Shown: positions 11,785-20,827, counted from the first letter of the stretch. The stretch is DNA of 64,000 bases from Richelia intracellularis HH01 (GCF_000350105.1 NZ_CAIY01000088.1:1-64000); one strand, 5' to 3'. Made by a program: numbers and translations. The notes: generated by a model not told the origin, from the letters alone.

Positions 11785-12051
11785 CTAAATTTTACCAATG
11801 CCATGTAGTCCTAAGATTACACCTGCTCCTAAAATATGGCCTAAAGATGTAGTTGCTAATAATCCTGGTAAACCCATCCCGCCAAAAAATTGAGAAAACG
11901 GTAAAGCAGGACCTGAACTGGGATACTGGACAGTCAATTTGGCAATAGCAATAGCAATTATATTACACACAACCATTATTATACCAGTGGTTTGACCCCA
12001 TGGTAGAGGTGTGGTTGCCGTAGTTACTAGTGTGGATAATATCAACACCAC
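11785..12051 (-). CDS. psaK: Photosystem I subunit X (PsaK)
   Basis: PsaK is a small two-helix membrane subunit at the edge of photosystem I, involved in trimer periphery and antenna binding. The 88-residue product shows the family pattern: a first hydrophobic segment (TTGIIMVVCNIIAIAIA, about 22-38), a short loop with YPSSGPALP, then FFGGMGLPGLLATTSLGHILGAG entering the second helix (about 60-84). Length is normal (about 85-90). The start at 12051 gives the usual short N-terminal extension before TTPLPWGQT. It is a stand-alone gene convergent with PBP2. Identification rests on the conserved GHILG and TTPL motifs and is secure to family. Confidence 0.9.
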   Translation of the reverse strand: MVLILSTLVTTATTPLPWGQTTGIIMVVCNIIAIAIAKLTVQYPSSGPALPFSQFFGGMGLPGLLATTSLGHILGAGVILGLHGIGKI

Positions 12052-12414
12052 ATATACTCCTAAAACCTAGTGTCTGATGGTAAATACTAATAATTACTTT
12101 GTACCAGAGATTATCAATATAAAGTACATGTGTGCATCAATATTTAATATTTATTTATCGTACTTGATGAGTTTATATGTTGTTCTGAAAACAAAAATTG
12201 GAAAATGATTGAAGTAATATAGTTATCATAACTAATTGACATAGCACTTAATTTTAATATTTTAAAATAGATCAAACAGCCTAAAGTTCCTATATGTTGA
12301 TGATCAGACTATTTTTTGCATAAACCTTATATAAGTTTTACTCCTAATTAAAGTTACAATTCACCCACGAATAATTTAAACTCAATATAATATTGCCAAT
12401 TATCTTGTTTTGTT
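12052..12414. other. Divergent promoter spacer psaK / sufE
   Basis: A 363-base AT-rich spacer between the divergently transcribed psaK and sufE. It should hold both promoters. I see no distinctive operator or hairpin. Confidence 0.5.
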
Positions 12415-12861
12415 ATGTCTCCGAGTAAAGACTTCTTACCACCAGCTCTTACTAAAATTGTCCAGCGCTTTAAAAGGGCTAAAGAACCCAAACAACGCTA
12501 TGAACAGTTAATTTGGTATGGACAACGTCTCCAACAATTTCCAGAAGAACAAAAAATACCGGGAAATAAGGTTCCTGGATGTATTTCTCAAGTTTATATT
12601 ACTGCTTTCCTTGAATCAGGAAAGGTAATATACATGGGAGACTCTGACTCTCAGTTAACAAAAGGGTTAGTAGGATTGTTAATTGAGGGTTTACAGGGCT
12701 TATCACCTGATGAAATCATACAGCTAACTCCAGATTTTATTCAAGAAATAGGATTAAATGTCAGTCTTACCCCTTCCCGCGCGAATGGTTTTTACAACAT
12801 TTTTAAGACTATGCAAAACAAGGTACTAACTTGCGGGGTAGAAAACCTGCCATTTCAATAG
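12415..12861 (+). CDS. sufE: SufE family cysteine desulfurase partner
   Basis: SufE accepts sulfane sulfur from the cysteine desulfurase SufS and passes it to the SUF scaffold for iron-sulfur cluster building in the cytoplasm. The 148-residue protein has the complete SufE fold: RYEQLIWYGQRLQQFPEE, then KVPGCISQVY with acceptor Cys56, and the C-terminal segment GLNVSLTPSRANGFYNIF. Length is typical (about 140-150). It is a single gene with no other suf gene in the window. PSI, NDH-1 and nitrogenase all depend on Fe-S clusters, so its retention in a reduced genome makes sense. No unusual features. Confidence 0.94.
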   Translation: MSPSKDFLPPALTKIVQRFKRAKEPKQRYEQLIWYGQRLQQFPEEQKIPGNKVPGCISQVYITAFLESGKVIYMGDSDSQLTKGLVGLLIEGLQGLSPDEIIQLTPDFIQEIGLNVSLTPSRANGFYNIFKTMQNKVLTCGVENLPFQ

Positions 12862-14127
12862 GTGCTGGAAATAAATTCAATTCAAAATTCATAGTCTTAC
12901 AGGTTTAATGATGGCTTATTTATGATTTCTAGAGCAATATTCCCCTAATATCTAAGACATTAACAATAAGATTAGGAAATAAAGTCACTAGGTAATTAAG
13001 AGGTTCAACCAAATTCAAGTGGTATATTAATTTCTCTCTAGGTTAAAATGCCAGTTCTCCTCCCACAACCTCCTATCATGATTTCCAACATTCTAGTTTC
13101 TGCTTACAACCTTAATCTCCTTCTAGAGTAGGCTGAGATTGGAATTGCTTACTAGAAATTGATTTTAGCACTTACATGCTAGGACGATATGTCCCTAAAG
13201 ATATGATTGTAGAACTAGTAGAAATATAGGAATAACTTAAATAATTAGTGATTGAACCAAGTTATTAATCACTCTCTAAATAACCTAAATTTCCTTTTAG
13301 AATTTATATTCTACTGCTATATTTACATGGAAGAAGCTGAATATATACCAAGTGTGTCAGACACCAAATTTTCAAATAACTAACACTTAGGAGACAGATT
13401 TATTCCTATCTTCCTTATTATAATAAATCCTGATGTAGTAAATCTAAATCACGGTTTTTAGGACTTATAAATCAATTATTATTGATAGTATTGATTGTCA
13501 TAACAGAAAAATTATCCCTCAACAAATGTCTAACTTTAACATGAGAACCAACAGCAACACTAGGGTGGGCCATCATATCTCCCCTAGTTATTTAGTAGAT
13601 ATGTACGGAAAATTAGATATGTATGGCAAGCTTCCAGAAATAGCGGAAAAAATATGCCGTTATTACGTGCTTAACTCTAAAAATAATCAAGACTTTCTGC
13701 AGGTATAAGTTATATAAAAGTGTATATAGTGTTAATTGATGATGTTAGAAAATATTGTTAAAAGCCAAAATTCACAGTCATTGTTGTATTAATTTCTGCT
13801 TATGATTTAGTGTATAGATACTCTTCTATTTAGTGAAACTACTTTTACCCATTTCACCTGTACCCAAATTCATGAACCTGGGCGGTGCCAACCTGTGGTT
13901 ATTATCATACAGGGATGTGATTCAACATAATTTAAGACTTATACGGTCAATGGTATATTCTTTGAGGGTAAAGAGTAATTTATAAGATAAAACAAGGAAT
14001 CACAAAAAAAAGAAAGGAGCCTTCTCAAAACAGTTAACGAAGTCAGAATCACGAAAATAATTAGAAGCTATATCATAACTTCTACTAGGACTATTCTGCC
14101 ACTAGAATCCAAACCCTTCAAAACTAT
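12862..14127. other. Non-coding spacer with unidentified open stretches
   Basis: No gene is recognised. A 60-codon open frame at 13526-13708 contains an internal imperfect duplication (GATATGTAC / GATATGTAT) and matches nothing I know. Around 13830-13975 a frame reads ...QIHEPGRCQPVVIIIQGCD, a stop, then FKTYTVNGIFFEGKE, which looks like a broken gene but cannot be named. Confidence 0.4.
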
Positions 14128-14451
14128 CTACTCTAAAACAATAGGTGAGTCTAATACTTCCTGTATTAGACTTCTAAATTCACCCTTAGGACATCCACCT
14201 TTTACCTCACCTATGATTTTAAACTCATCTTCCGGGGAGTCACAGACAATATAAGTTGGCCATCCCATTTTTGACTTATCAGGGTACTGACTCAGTAGGA
14301 TTCTGCGATATTTGCGATATGTTTCTATATCTTGCATTTTTACATCAATAAAATTCAAACCCAATTCTTCTACAACGCTCCTATCATAGAAGGACATTTT
14401 GTGGCATATGCCGCATTCATCTGAGGAAAATTTAATCACAGCTAATTGCAT
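14128..14451 (-). CDS. Thioredoxin-like protein with CGIC motif
   Basis: A 107-residue soluble protein with a thioredoxin fold. The first strand (LAVIKFSS) runs into the redox motif DECGICHKM, so the active-site pair is Cys13/Cys16, and GWPTYIV supplies the cis-proline strand. The CGIC pair, rather than CGPC, and the insertion between helix 1 and the cis-Pro strand set it apart from classical TrxA. It is most likely a thiol-disulfide oxidoreductase of a cyanobacterial subfamily with unknown substrate. The nearest neighbours are the NsiR1 units and hetF on its promoter side, with no operon partner. A link to heterocyst redox control would be speculation. Both cysteines and the proline are present, so it should be redox active. 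Confidence 0.8.
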   Translation of the reverse strand: MQLAVIKFSSDECGICHKMSFYDRSVVEELGLNFIDVKMQDIETYRKYRRILLSQYPDKSKMGWPTYIVCDSPEDEFKIIGEVKGGCPKGEFRSLIQEVLDSPIVLE

Positions 14452-14869
14452 AGGGGTCTGTTACTCTTAAGGAGAATAATTGTTTGTATAACAACTCTAT
14501 AAACACAAAAGTGCTTAGGCACTTTTAACAGGATTTAACTATATTATCAAACTAACAGCATAACTACTCTCATAAATGCACAACTTTATTTCAAAATCCG
14601 ACTTAAGACTAAAATGAACTGAATAAGGACAGGATTCTTTTTTTATAGATGTTTTACCAAATAGCACTTTGCAGTCTATTACAACTATGGAAGGTATGCT
14701 GACCTCAGTCCTCCTGTGTCCAGTACACAAGAATATAGTAGGGTCACTCAAATAGGATTAGTTCAAGTAAATTTAATGATTACAACTAACTTATCAGATA
14801 AATTCTCTAGACTTATTAGTATTATCCGGATATATTAGAGATAGTCATCAGGCTATTGAAGTAAATTGA
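14452..14869. other. Spacer between thioredoxin-like gene and sRNA units
   Basis: Contains a 70-codon minus-strand open frame (14539-14751) with no recognisable motif that I do not accept as a gene. A short inverted repeat (AAGTGCTTAG / GCACTTTT) near 14507-14528 is present. Otherwise nothing is identified. Confidence 0.4.
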
Positions 14870-14925
14870 AGAAAACCCCCAGCCTATTTAATCTGGCTGG
14901 GGAAGTAAGTTATCAGGGCGCATCT
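14870..14925 (-). ncRNA. nsiR1: NsiR1-like small RNA, copy 2
   Basis: Minus-strand unit read from about 14925 down to 14870. The body complements TTATCAGGGCGCATCTACC, and an intrinsic terminator follows: an 8-bp stem CCCCAGCC/GGCTGGGG (14877-14884 / 14895-14902), then GTTTTC. A -10-like TGTAAT sits at 14934-14929 and a TCCGGA motif at 14958-14963. The unit is nearly identical in its body to copy 1, 271 bases away. Known family: NsiR1 is a ~60-nt, heterocyst-specific RNA encoded as tandem repeats upstream of hetF in Nostocales, driven by DIF1 (TCCGGA) promoters. Location, promoter motif, length and terminator all fit. The 5' end is estimated from the -10 position. Confidence 0.75.
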
Positions 14926-14957
14926 ACCATTACATTGTTCTAAGTATGTCCTTATCG

Positions 14958-14963
14958 TCCGGA
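14958..14963 (-). promoter_or_regulatory. DIF1-type TCCGGA motif of sRNA copy 2
   Basis: TCCGGA occurs 17 bases upstream (minus strand) of GAACA and 23 bases upstream of TGTAAT. The spacing is identical in the other copy although the 17 bases between differ. In Nostoc this hexamer near -35 marks promoters active in differentiating heterocysts. Confidence 0.65.
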
Positions 14964-14992
14964 CAACTTTTCTAAAACTCTTAGAAAAGTTG
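14964..14992. repeat. 12-bp perfect hairpin next to the DIF1 motif
   Basis: Arms CAACTTTTCTAA (14964-14975) and TTAGAAAAGTTG (14981-14992) flank the 5-base loop AACTC, starting right after TCCGGA. On the minus strand it lies just upstream of the copy 2 promoter motif. Copy 1 lacks it. It may be a terminator remnant isolating the unit, or an operator. Confidence 0.6.
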
Positions 14993-15140
14993 GCTTTAAC
15001 ATAAATCTCCCCTAGTCAGTGTGAGTAACCCGGATAAATTGGCTAGTATGACTTACCTAATACTAAAATCTTCTGGGTAATCTCTTCATTTATGCGGATA
15101 AATATTACTATAGGGCTCTTATTTTGGTGAAGTACGGTCA

Positions 15141-15196
15141 AAAAAACCCCCAGTTAGAGTAAACCAACTGGGGGAATGAGTTATCAGGGTGCATCT
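15141..15196 (-). ncRNA. nsiR1: NsiR1-like small RNA, copy 1
   Basis: Minus-strand unit read from about 15196 to 15141. The body complements TTATCAGGGTGCATCTACC, followed by a 9-bp terminator stem CCCCCAGTT/AACTGGGGG (15147-15155 / 15166-15174) and a run of six to seven U. Upstream are TGTAAT (15205-15200) and TCCGGA (15229-15234). The stem differs from copy 2 by compensating changes (CAGTT/AACTG against CAGCC/GGCTG), which shows the structure is under selection. The loop sequence is free. Predicted RNA is ~56 nt. hetF starts 0.87 kb further right on the opposite strand, as expected for NsiR1, although the array here has two units rather than the dozen I recall for Nostoc 7120. Confidence 0.78.
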
Positions 15197-15228
15197 ACCA
15201 TTACACTGTTCATTAAAAATCTATTGCC

Positions 15229-15234
15229 TCCGGA
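15229..15234 (-). promoter_or_regulatory. DIF1-type TCCGGA motif of sRNA copy 1
   Basis: TCCGGACAA at 15229-15237 matches the same nine bases at copy 2, again 17 bases from the conserved GAACA block. Conservation of motif and spacing, with divergent sequence between, points to a promoter element. Confidence 0.65.
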
Positions 15235-15239
15235 CAAAG

Positions 15240-16066
15240 TGAAAAAAATAAAAGCTTTAAATTGTGATTATAATAAAAAATCTTTCAATAACTATCTCCA
15301 CAATAGCTTTTGGGCTCTAAAAGGAATTATTAGAGAATAATCACGGTTTTAAGTTAAGACAATAAGAATTTATAAGGAATTTGGGATTTTTTAAGCATGC
15401 ATACTTGTTGTCAAAACTTATGTGACTAATTACTAAGCCAAGTTACCCAAATAGTCTGGCAAGTAAACAGTTTCCCTATGATTCTTACTTAGAATGATTA
15501 TTCTGCAGATTCTGTAGACTGTTGTAAATTCCATACGGAAATAGTCTTAAGAGGCCAAATTGTTATTTGGTCATCTCCTGACAATATTAAATTAATCTAA
15601 ATTCAAGTTGTTAATATTCAACAGGGATGTTGAGCTTTCCATTTATTCACCTACAAAATTCTGCTTTTTATATTACCCGCTTTTCTAGACTGATTTGACT
15701 ACAATTAAAAAGTTATAAAACATACAACAGGCTTTTCCTCAAAGTTCTTAAGCCTTCTGGTTATGTGCATAGCCTAAATGTATCTGTCAATTAATTTTCT
15801 ACTATAACAAACAGGTTATAGACCCAATCTCCATGGTATAGAAATCACCATTATTTTTACTGAAGATGTGCAGTTAAAGCTTATTTTGCTAATTTCAATT
15901 GAAAGATTCTAATGTCTGGATAAATTGTGAAGTACTTCTATTAGCAGAATAAATGGAAGATTGAAACATTTAGCACCCTTATGAATCTAAAGTATCAGGA
16001 GTATTTAAATATCAGCTAAAATTGATCGTGTTTCTCATCAGATTAAAGAGGTAAACAGGAGAAGTT
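15240..16066. other. hetF upstream region
   Basis: About 830 bases without a gene between the sRNA units and hetF. It should hold the hetF promoter(s) and leader. I see no third NsiR1-like unit and no perfect GTA-N8-TAC NtcA site; GTAAATTCCATAC near 15533 has a 7-base spacer instead. Confidence 0.5.
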
Positions 16067-16282
16067 GTGGCCCAGGAATTTTATATTTCCGTAACCCCAG
16101 TGGCACGGAATGACTACTTGGTGCGTACGGAGAAAGTGGCACCTGGAGTACCTTTGGCAGAAGAATTAGTGACTTGGTCAATATCTGATTGGTTGGCTAC
16201 TGCTGAACAATTAATGAATGACCCATTAGAGTCACTTTTGCAAGAGGGAACAAATATACATAGGAGTCGTGCAGAAAAATAA
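16067..16282 (+). CDS. hetF: HetF, N-terminal fragment before the frameshift
   Basis: Seventy-one codons beginning with GTG 16067, which has AGGAG five bases upstream (AGGAGAAGTTGTG), so the start is well supported. The product (AQEFYISVTPV..., VAPGVPLAEE) matches the conserved N-terminus of HetF as I remember it. The frame ends at TAA 16280-16282 directly after a run of five A (16275-16279). Adding one A would read through into the larger hetF frame (EKINARNSISLTTLGQ...). The segment is therefore the front of a single gene, not a separate protein. Whether the break is real, an artefact or rescued by slippage cannot be decided from sequence. Confidence 0.8.
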   Translation: MAQEFYISVTPVARNDYLVRTEKVAPGVPLAEELVTWSISDWLATAEQLMNDPLESLLQEGTNIHRSRAEK

Positions 16283-16302
16283 ATGCTAGGAACTCTATTA
16301 GT

Positions 16303-18693
16303 TTGACTACTCTAGGCCAGACACTTTACAGTGCCTTATTTCAAGGCGCTCTCAGGGATAGCTTAATTGCAGCACAGGGAATTGCTCAAAATCAGCAACA
16401 ATTATTGCGTCTGCGCTTGGGGTTGAAAGATACTACATTGGCTCGTTTACCTTGGGAAGTTATGTACCAGGAACAATCACCCATTGCAACAGGACCATAT
16501 ATTGCTTTTTCTCGCTATCATAGTGGGATGAATTTGGTATCTCCTTTACCTTCAAGTATTATGCCAAGCAATACGGAGATAGAAGACATTAATGTACTAA
16601 TGGTAATCGCTTCTCCTAATGACCAAGTAGGTCTGGACTTGCTTAAGCAAGAAGCTAGTAAACTCAAAGAAGAATTCGAGCATCAGACTAATAGAAATGT
16701 AGAAACTTCAGTCTATGGAAAAATTCAGGTTACTGTTCTAGAACAACCTGGAAGAGAAGAATTAACCCAGGCCTTGGAACAGAGAAACTTTCAAGTACTC
16801 CATTATTCTGGTCATAGTAATTTGGGAATAAATGGAGGAGAAATATACTTAGTTCATCGAAATGGGCTGACTGAAACTCTAAGTGGAAATGATTTAGCTG
16901 GTTTACTTGCAAATAATAATATACAAATGGCAGTATTTAATTCTTGTTTGGGAAGTTATGCAGCTACAAGAAATAAAGATAGTGGAGAATCTAGAGAGCA
17001 AAACCTGACGGAAACTCTTGTGAAACAGGGTGTTAAGTGTGTATTAGCAATGTCGGAAAGAATTCCAGATGAAGTTGCCTTGACTTTAGCACAATTGTTT
17101 TATCGTAATTTAAGTCAAGGTTATTCAGTAGATTTATGCGTTAGTCGCATGAGGCAGGGTCTTATTTCTGCCTATGGCTCCCATCAAATATATTGGGCTT
17201 TGCCAACTTTATACTTACAACCAGAGTTTGATGGTTATCTTTGTTCAAGGGTAAATTCGCCGAAATCAGAAGAACTATTTAGTGAGTATAAACCCCGATT
17301 AACCAATGAAATTATATATTCCCAAGAGATTGGTACTAAAAAATTGCCTTTAGACGTTACGGAGCTTGCAGATATTACCTTACATTCTTTAGAGTGTGAC
17401 TGCTTGGGAGAAGAAAATTCGGGTATTTTAGATTTGAATAATAATGGAGATTATACAACTATTACATATCCAGAAGATACTGTTATGATTTCGGATTCAT
17501 TTAATCAATTATATACACAGAAAGCCACCGGGGATGAAACAACGATTCTACAGGAATTGCGACAGTTTCCCAAAAATATTAATATACAAAGAGAACACAC
17601 ATCTACAAGCCTAAACCATGTAGATGAAAACAACTCACCCCAGGAAAAAAAGGAGAGTTCCTGGCGGCAAGTATCAATACAATTACAGGGAACTATTAAT
17701 GGTATTGATACAGTGTCCCATGATAATTTATATCATACTGATAGTATCAGAATGGATCAAATACATACTGTTCCAAAAAGTTATAATAGTTCCGGAGAAA
17801 AATCACTTGGGGGATATGTAAACCTTAAAATCAGTCGAAAAAGTATTATTAGTACGGCTACCACAGGTATGATCACGACTTTGCTGGGTTTGAGTTGGTG
17901 CGGGCAAAATCAACAGCCAAGGCCACGAGATTTTCTCCCATTAATACCCAGTTCAGCTCCACTAATTACTCACCAGTTTAATATTAACTTAAAAACTTCT
18001 GCTACCGGGATTATTACCTCATATGCAACTAAGGAATTCACCCAAGGAAATTTAAAATCAGGGCTAGAAGCAGTAGAAGAACTGTTAAATCGGAACGCAC
18101 TCAAGAATGCCCATGCTGTCTTGAGAACAGTAGATACAGAGCAGGAAGATAGTCCATCTCTTCACTTTCTATGGGGGCGTTTAATTTGGCAACTCCTGCA
18201 AAACAAAGGGCAACTTCTAAACCAAACTAAAATTTTAAAATACAGTGTTGATGATGCTCGCCGCCATTGGGAAAAGTCTGTAGAATTAGATTCAAATTCC
18301 GTGCTATATGCGACAGTATTAGGGTTTGCTTACTACGCAGAAGGAGATTTGAATAGAGCAAATGATGCTTGGTTTAAAGTCTTAAATTCCATATCTAAAA
18401 GCAGTAATACTAAGATTCCTAAAACCGTGATGCTCAAGGATGAGATGATACTAAATCCCCTAACAGCTTACGCCGGTTTGTCTCTGGGTTTATATAAATA
18501 TTCATATAAACATAAACAATCTACTGGCCAACAGAAACAATATTTCAATGAGGCAGTTAAATTGCAGCAAATGGTTTTAAAACGGGACCCAACAAATTTT
18601 CAATTAAATGAACTAGCAAAAAATTGGTTGTGGTCAGAGGATACCATGAAGGATTGGGAATACCTTCTTAAACAAGCAAGTAGTCAAGGCTAA
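16303..18693 (+). CDS. hetF: HetF, CHAT-domain heterocyst differentiation protein (main frame)
   Basis: HetF is a caspase-like CHAT-domain protein needed for heterocyst differentiation in Nostoc, acting around HetR and PatA. This 796-codon frame holds the CHAT domain with the conserved His171 (HYSGHSN) and Cys215 (FNSCLGS) of the catalytic dyad. A low-complexity linker (~270-510) follows, then a hydrophobic segment near 520-540 and a C-terminal TPR-like helical region (~560-790, e.g. YATVLGFAYYAEGDLNRANDAW). The nominal start is a TTG without a Shine-Dalgarno. The real start is GTG 16067 in another frame, and joining the two across the A5 run gives ~875 residues. Both catalytic residues and the whole C-terminus are intact, so selection acted until very recently or still acts. 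Two NsiR1-like RNAs lie upstream on the opposite strand. Confidence 0.85.
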   Translation: MTTLGQTLYSALFQGALRDSLIAAQGIAQNQQQLLRLRLGLKDTTLARLPWEVMYQEQSPIATGPYIAFSRYHSGMNLVSPLPSSIMPSNTEIEDINVLMVIASPNDQVGLDLLKQEASKLKEEFEHQTNRNVETSVYGKIQVTVLEQPGREELTQALEQRNFQVLHYSGHSNLGINGGEIYLVHRNGLTETLSGNDLAGLLANNNIQMAVFNSCLGSYAATRNKDSGESREQNLTETLVKQGVKCVLAMSERIPDEVALTLAQLFYRNLSQGYSVDLCVSRMRQGLISAYGSHQIYWALPTLYLQPEFDGYLCSRVNSPKSEELFSEYKPRLTNEIIYSQEIGTKKLPLDVTELADITLHSLECDCLGEENSGILDLNNNGDYTTITYPEDTVMISDSFNQLYTQKATGDETTILQELRQFPKNINIQREHTSTSLNHVDENNSPQEKKESSWRQVSIQLQGTINGIDTVSHDNLYHTDSIRMDQIHTVPKSYNSSGEKSLGGYVNLKISRKSIISTATTGMITTLLGLSWCGQNQQPRPRDFLPLIPSSAPLITHQFNINLKTSATGIITSYATKEFTQGNLKSGLEAVEELLNRNALKNAHAVLRTVDTEQEDSPSLHFLWGRLIWQLLQNKGQLLNQTKILKYSVDDARRHWEKSVELDSNSVLYATVLGFAYYAEGDLNRANDAWFKVLNSISKSSNTKIPKTVMLKDEMILNPLTAYAGLSLGLYKYSYKHKQSTGQQKQYFNEAVKLQQMVLKRDPTNFQLNELAKNWLWSEDTMKDWEYLLKQASSQG

Positions 18694-19874
18694 ACACATC
18701 TGAGTTTTCTAATAACTTTAGATTGTAGATTGATATTAACAGTATTTAATAAATAGAAAATAAATTGTAAGTATAGATTATATAGATACGTTAAAAAGTA
18801 TGTGCCTATAATAAAATGTCAATAAATTCTAAGGAATAATTATGATGGAAAACCTCAATGTTGTTGTGCATTTTGATAAAGAAAGTGTAAATAGTTAGGA
18901 TGAAAATACTTATTATAATCGCTGTGATTGCGATTTGTATAACTTACTAGTAAGTTTTGGTTTGCCAAGCTCAAATCAGAAGTATTTCCAACCTAATATG
19001 TTGAGAGGAGTTATTTGAACTGTGATTTATCTGATCTGCGGCTAGAGTCTTCTTTGGGGTTACAGTAAAAATTGTTGAATATTATTAACACAAATTAATC
19101 ATGAGAGCTTTTTCACTTAGCCTAGAAGGTAAATTAAATTATGTTAGATGTGGACAATCACATGATTGCCTTGATAACAAACCAAAAGCTTATCTTAACT
19201 GAAATTTTCTAAGACCACATACGGATTGAAACCTTGGCATTTAAGTAGATAAATTCCTTTCTATTTTCAGATTTCTAGTTTTATTATAAATATTCAACTA
19301 TGAAATTACTTGTTCATCTCAAGATTTAATTTTAAGCTCAAAACTTATAAATGATAGTTTTTCCATTTGCATATAGCATAATGTTTAGGAGATATATCAG
19401 ATATGTAGAATAGAAGTTTTAAAAAATACCAACTGATAATCGTAACTGTACAGCAAGGGCGGAAATTAATTTAATCAACCTAGAATATAATTTGTCAGCA
19501 TTATACATAGGGAAATTTATGAGGAGTCTAGCTGTTTTAAAATCCAATCAGGGACTTTATTAGTGATTTTGTCTTCAATATTACCCATTTTTCATTACTA
19601 TCCTTGTTTGCTTACTAAATAATCTTTAATTACTTACCTTAATAACAAGTTTAATATAATCCTTAGTCCATACCCTAAACCCCAATTATAGGATATATTA
19701 CAGGGAAAAAATCAGAGTTACATAATAAGTATCCGAACATAAACTGTGATTGCAGAGTGGATAATATTTATGATTATGCAATACTAAATATTTACCCTTG
19801 TTATATATGAGTAAATTATAACAATCACTGATGAAAAATATGGATAATATTAGCTATCAATAATAAATATACCC
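18694..19874. other. Spacer between hetF and ydcF-like gene
   Basis: A 1.2-kb AT-rich spacer. From ATG 18842 a frame reads ENLNVVVHFDKES, one stop, then ~38 more open codons to 19016, which may be a fragment of a decayed gene, but I cannot name it. Nothing else is recognised. Confidence 0.4.
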
Positions 19875-20429
19875 ATGTTCTTATATCTCTCCAAATTATT
19901 ACCTTTATTATTTTATCCCCTTGGTTTCGCCTGTATAAACTTATTTATAGCCTTGGTACTCTTAGCAAAGAAGCCAAAAACTTCTGCTTTTTTTATTGTC
20001 TTTTCCTTAATACTCTTACTGGTGACCAGTAATGCTTGGATCTCTCACCTAGTTGTGCAATCATTAGAATGGCAGAATCTGGGGGTAGCTGATTTACCTG
20101 CAGCCGATGCAATTGTAGTACTAGGAGGAGGAACAAAATCTGCAACTTTTCCAAGACCAGGGGTTGATTTAGCAGAACAGGGTGATCGTATTATTTATGC
20201 AGCGCAACTGTACCGTCAAAAGAAAGCTCCTACAATTATACTTAGTGGTGGACGTCTTGATTGGCATGAAAGTATTACCCCCGAATCAACAGATATGGCA
20301 GTGGTTTTAAACTCTTTTGGTGTTCCCCAAAAAGCTATTATTGAAGAGCCTAATTCCCTAAATACTTATCAAAATGCACGTAATGTCCGTAAGATAGCAG
20401 ATAAAAATGGTATAAAAAAATTATATTAA
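19875..20429 (+). CDS. YdcF/DUF218 membrane protein, N-terminal part (frameshifted)
   Basis: 184 codons: two hydrophobic N-terminal segments (about 1-30 and 35-57), then the DUF218 domain with ADAIVVLGGG, GDRIIYAAQLYRQ, IILSGGR and the SLNTYQNARN motif. YdcF-like proteins are envelope-associated and implicated in wall or polysaccharide metabolism; the substrate is unknown. The frame stops at TAA after ...GIKKLY. This lies just past a run of seven A (20414-20420). With eight A the frame would read KKIILITSAVHMPRS and continue into the next entry. The break removes the last third of the domain unless corrected. Confidence 0.8.
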   Translation: MFLYLSKLLPLLFYPLGFACINLFIALVLLAKKPKTSAFFIVFSLILLLVTSNAWISHLVVQSLEWQNLGVADLPAADAIVVLGGGTKSATFPRPGVDLAEQGDRIIYAAQLYRQKKAPTIILSGGRLDWHESITPESTDMAVVLNSFGVPQKAIIEEPNSLNTYQNARNVRKIADKNGIKKLY

Positions 20430-20440
20430 TTACTTCAGCC

Positions 20441-20665
20441 GTGCATATGCCGCGTTCTCTGCTGATTTTCAAACGACAAGGCATGAACGTTATACCTGCA
20501 CCAACTGATTTTCTGGTAAGTGAAGAAAAAATACGAGGACTTGGAATTACACCTAAAGCAGCTATCCTAAGTTTAATACCTGATGTAAATAACTTACATG
20601 AATTGACTCTTGCCTTAAAAGAGTACTTAGGAATATTAATTTACTATTTGCAAGGCTGGTTATGA
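20441..20665 (+). CDS. YdcF/DUF218 membrane protein, C-terminal part (frameshifted)
   Basis: Continuation of the preceding gene in another frame: (V)HMPRSLLIFKRQGMNVIPAPTDF is the conserved C-terminal DUF218 segment, followed by a final hydrophobic stretch (YLGILIYYLQGWL). The nominal GTG at 20441 has no ribosome site and lies inside the domain, so it is not an independent gene. Joined across the A-run the full protein has ~263 residues, the normal size for cyanobacterial DUF218 proteins. Every other part of the domain is intact. Confidence 0.75.
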   Translation: MHMPRSLLIFKRQGMNVIPAPTDFLVSEEKIRGLGITPKAAILSLIPDVNNLHELTLALKEYLGILIYYLQGWL

Positions 20666-20827
20666 GAATCACTCATTCTAGAAATTTGCTAAACAAACTG
20701 TACTGAGTATTAGTCGAACTGAGTCAATATTCAGGAGAAAAAACCTTATATATTTGTTTTTGTCATTTCCTTGCTATGTATCTGAACAAATGATGGTGGA
20801 GTGAATCTCATTATTTTCAATCCACCA

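Noticed and set aside
13526-13708. 60-codon plus-strand frame
   Set aside because: No motif, no ribosome site and an internal slippage-like duplication; kept only as a note in the spacer entry.
14539-14751. 70-codon minus-strand frame before the thioredoxin-like gene
   Set aside because: No recognisable family or start signal; composition is that of spacer.
15525-15545. NtcA-like site GTAAATTCCATAC upstream of hetF
   Set aside because: The spacer between GTA and TAC is 7, not 8, and no properly placed -10 is evident.
16271-16282. Programmed -1 frameshifting in hetF
   Set aside because: The bases GCAGAAAAATAA do not form a canonical X-XXY-YYZ slippery heptamer in the zero frame and no downstream pseudoknot is evident; simple poly-A length change is more likely.
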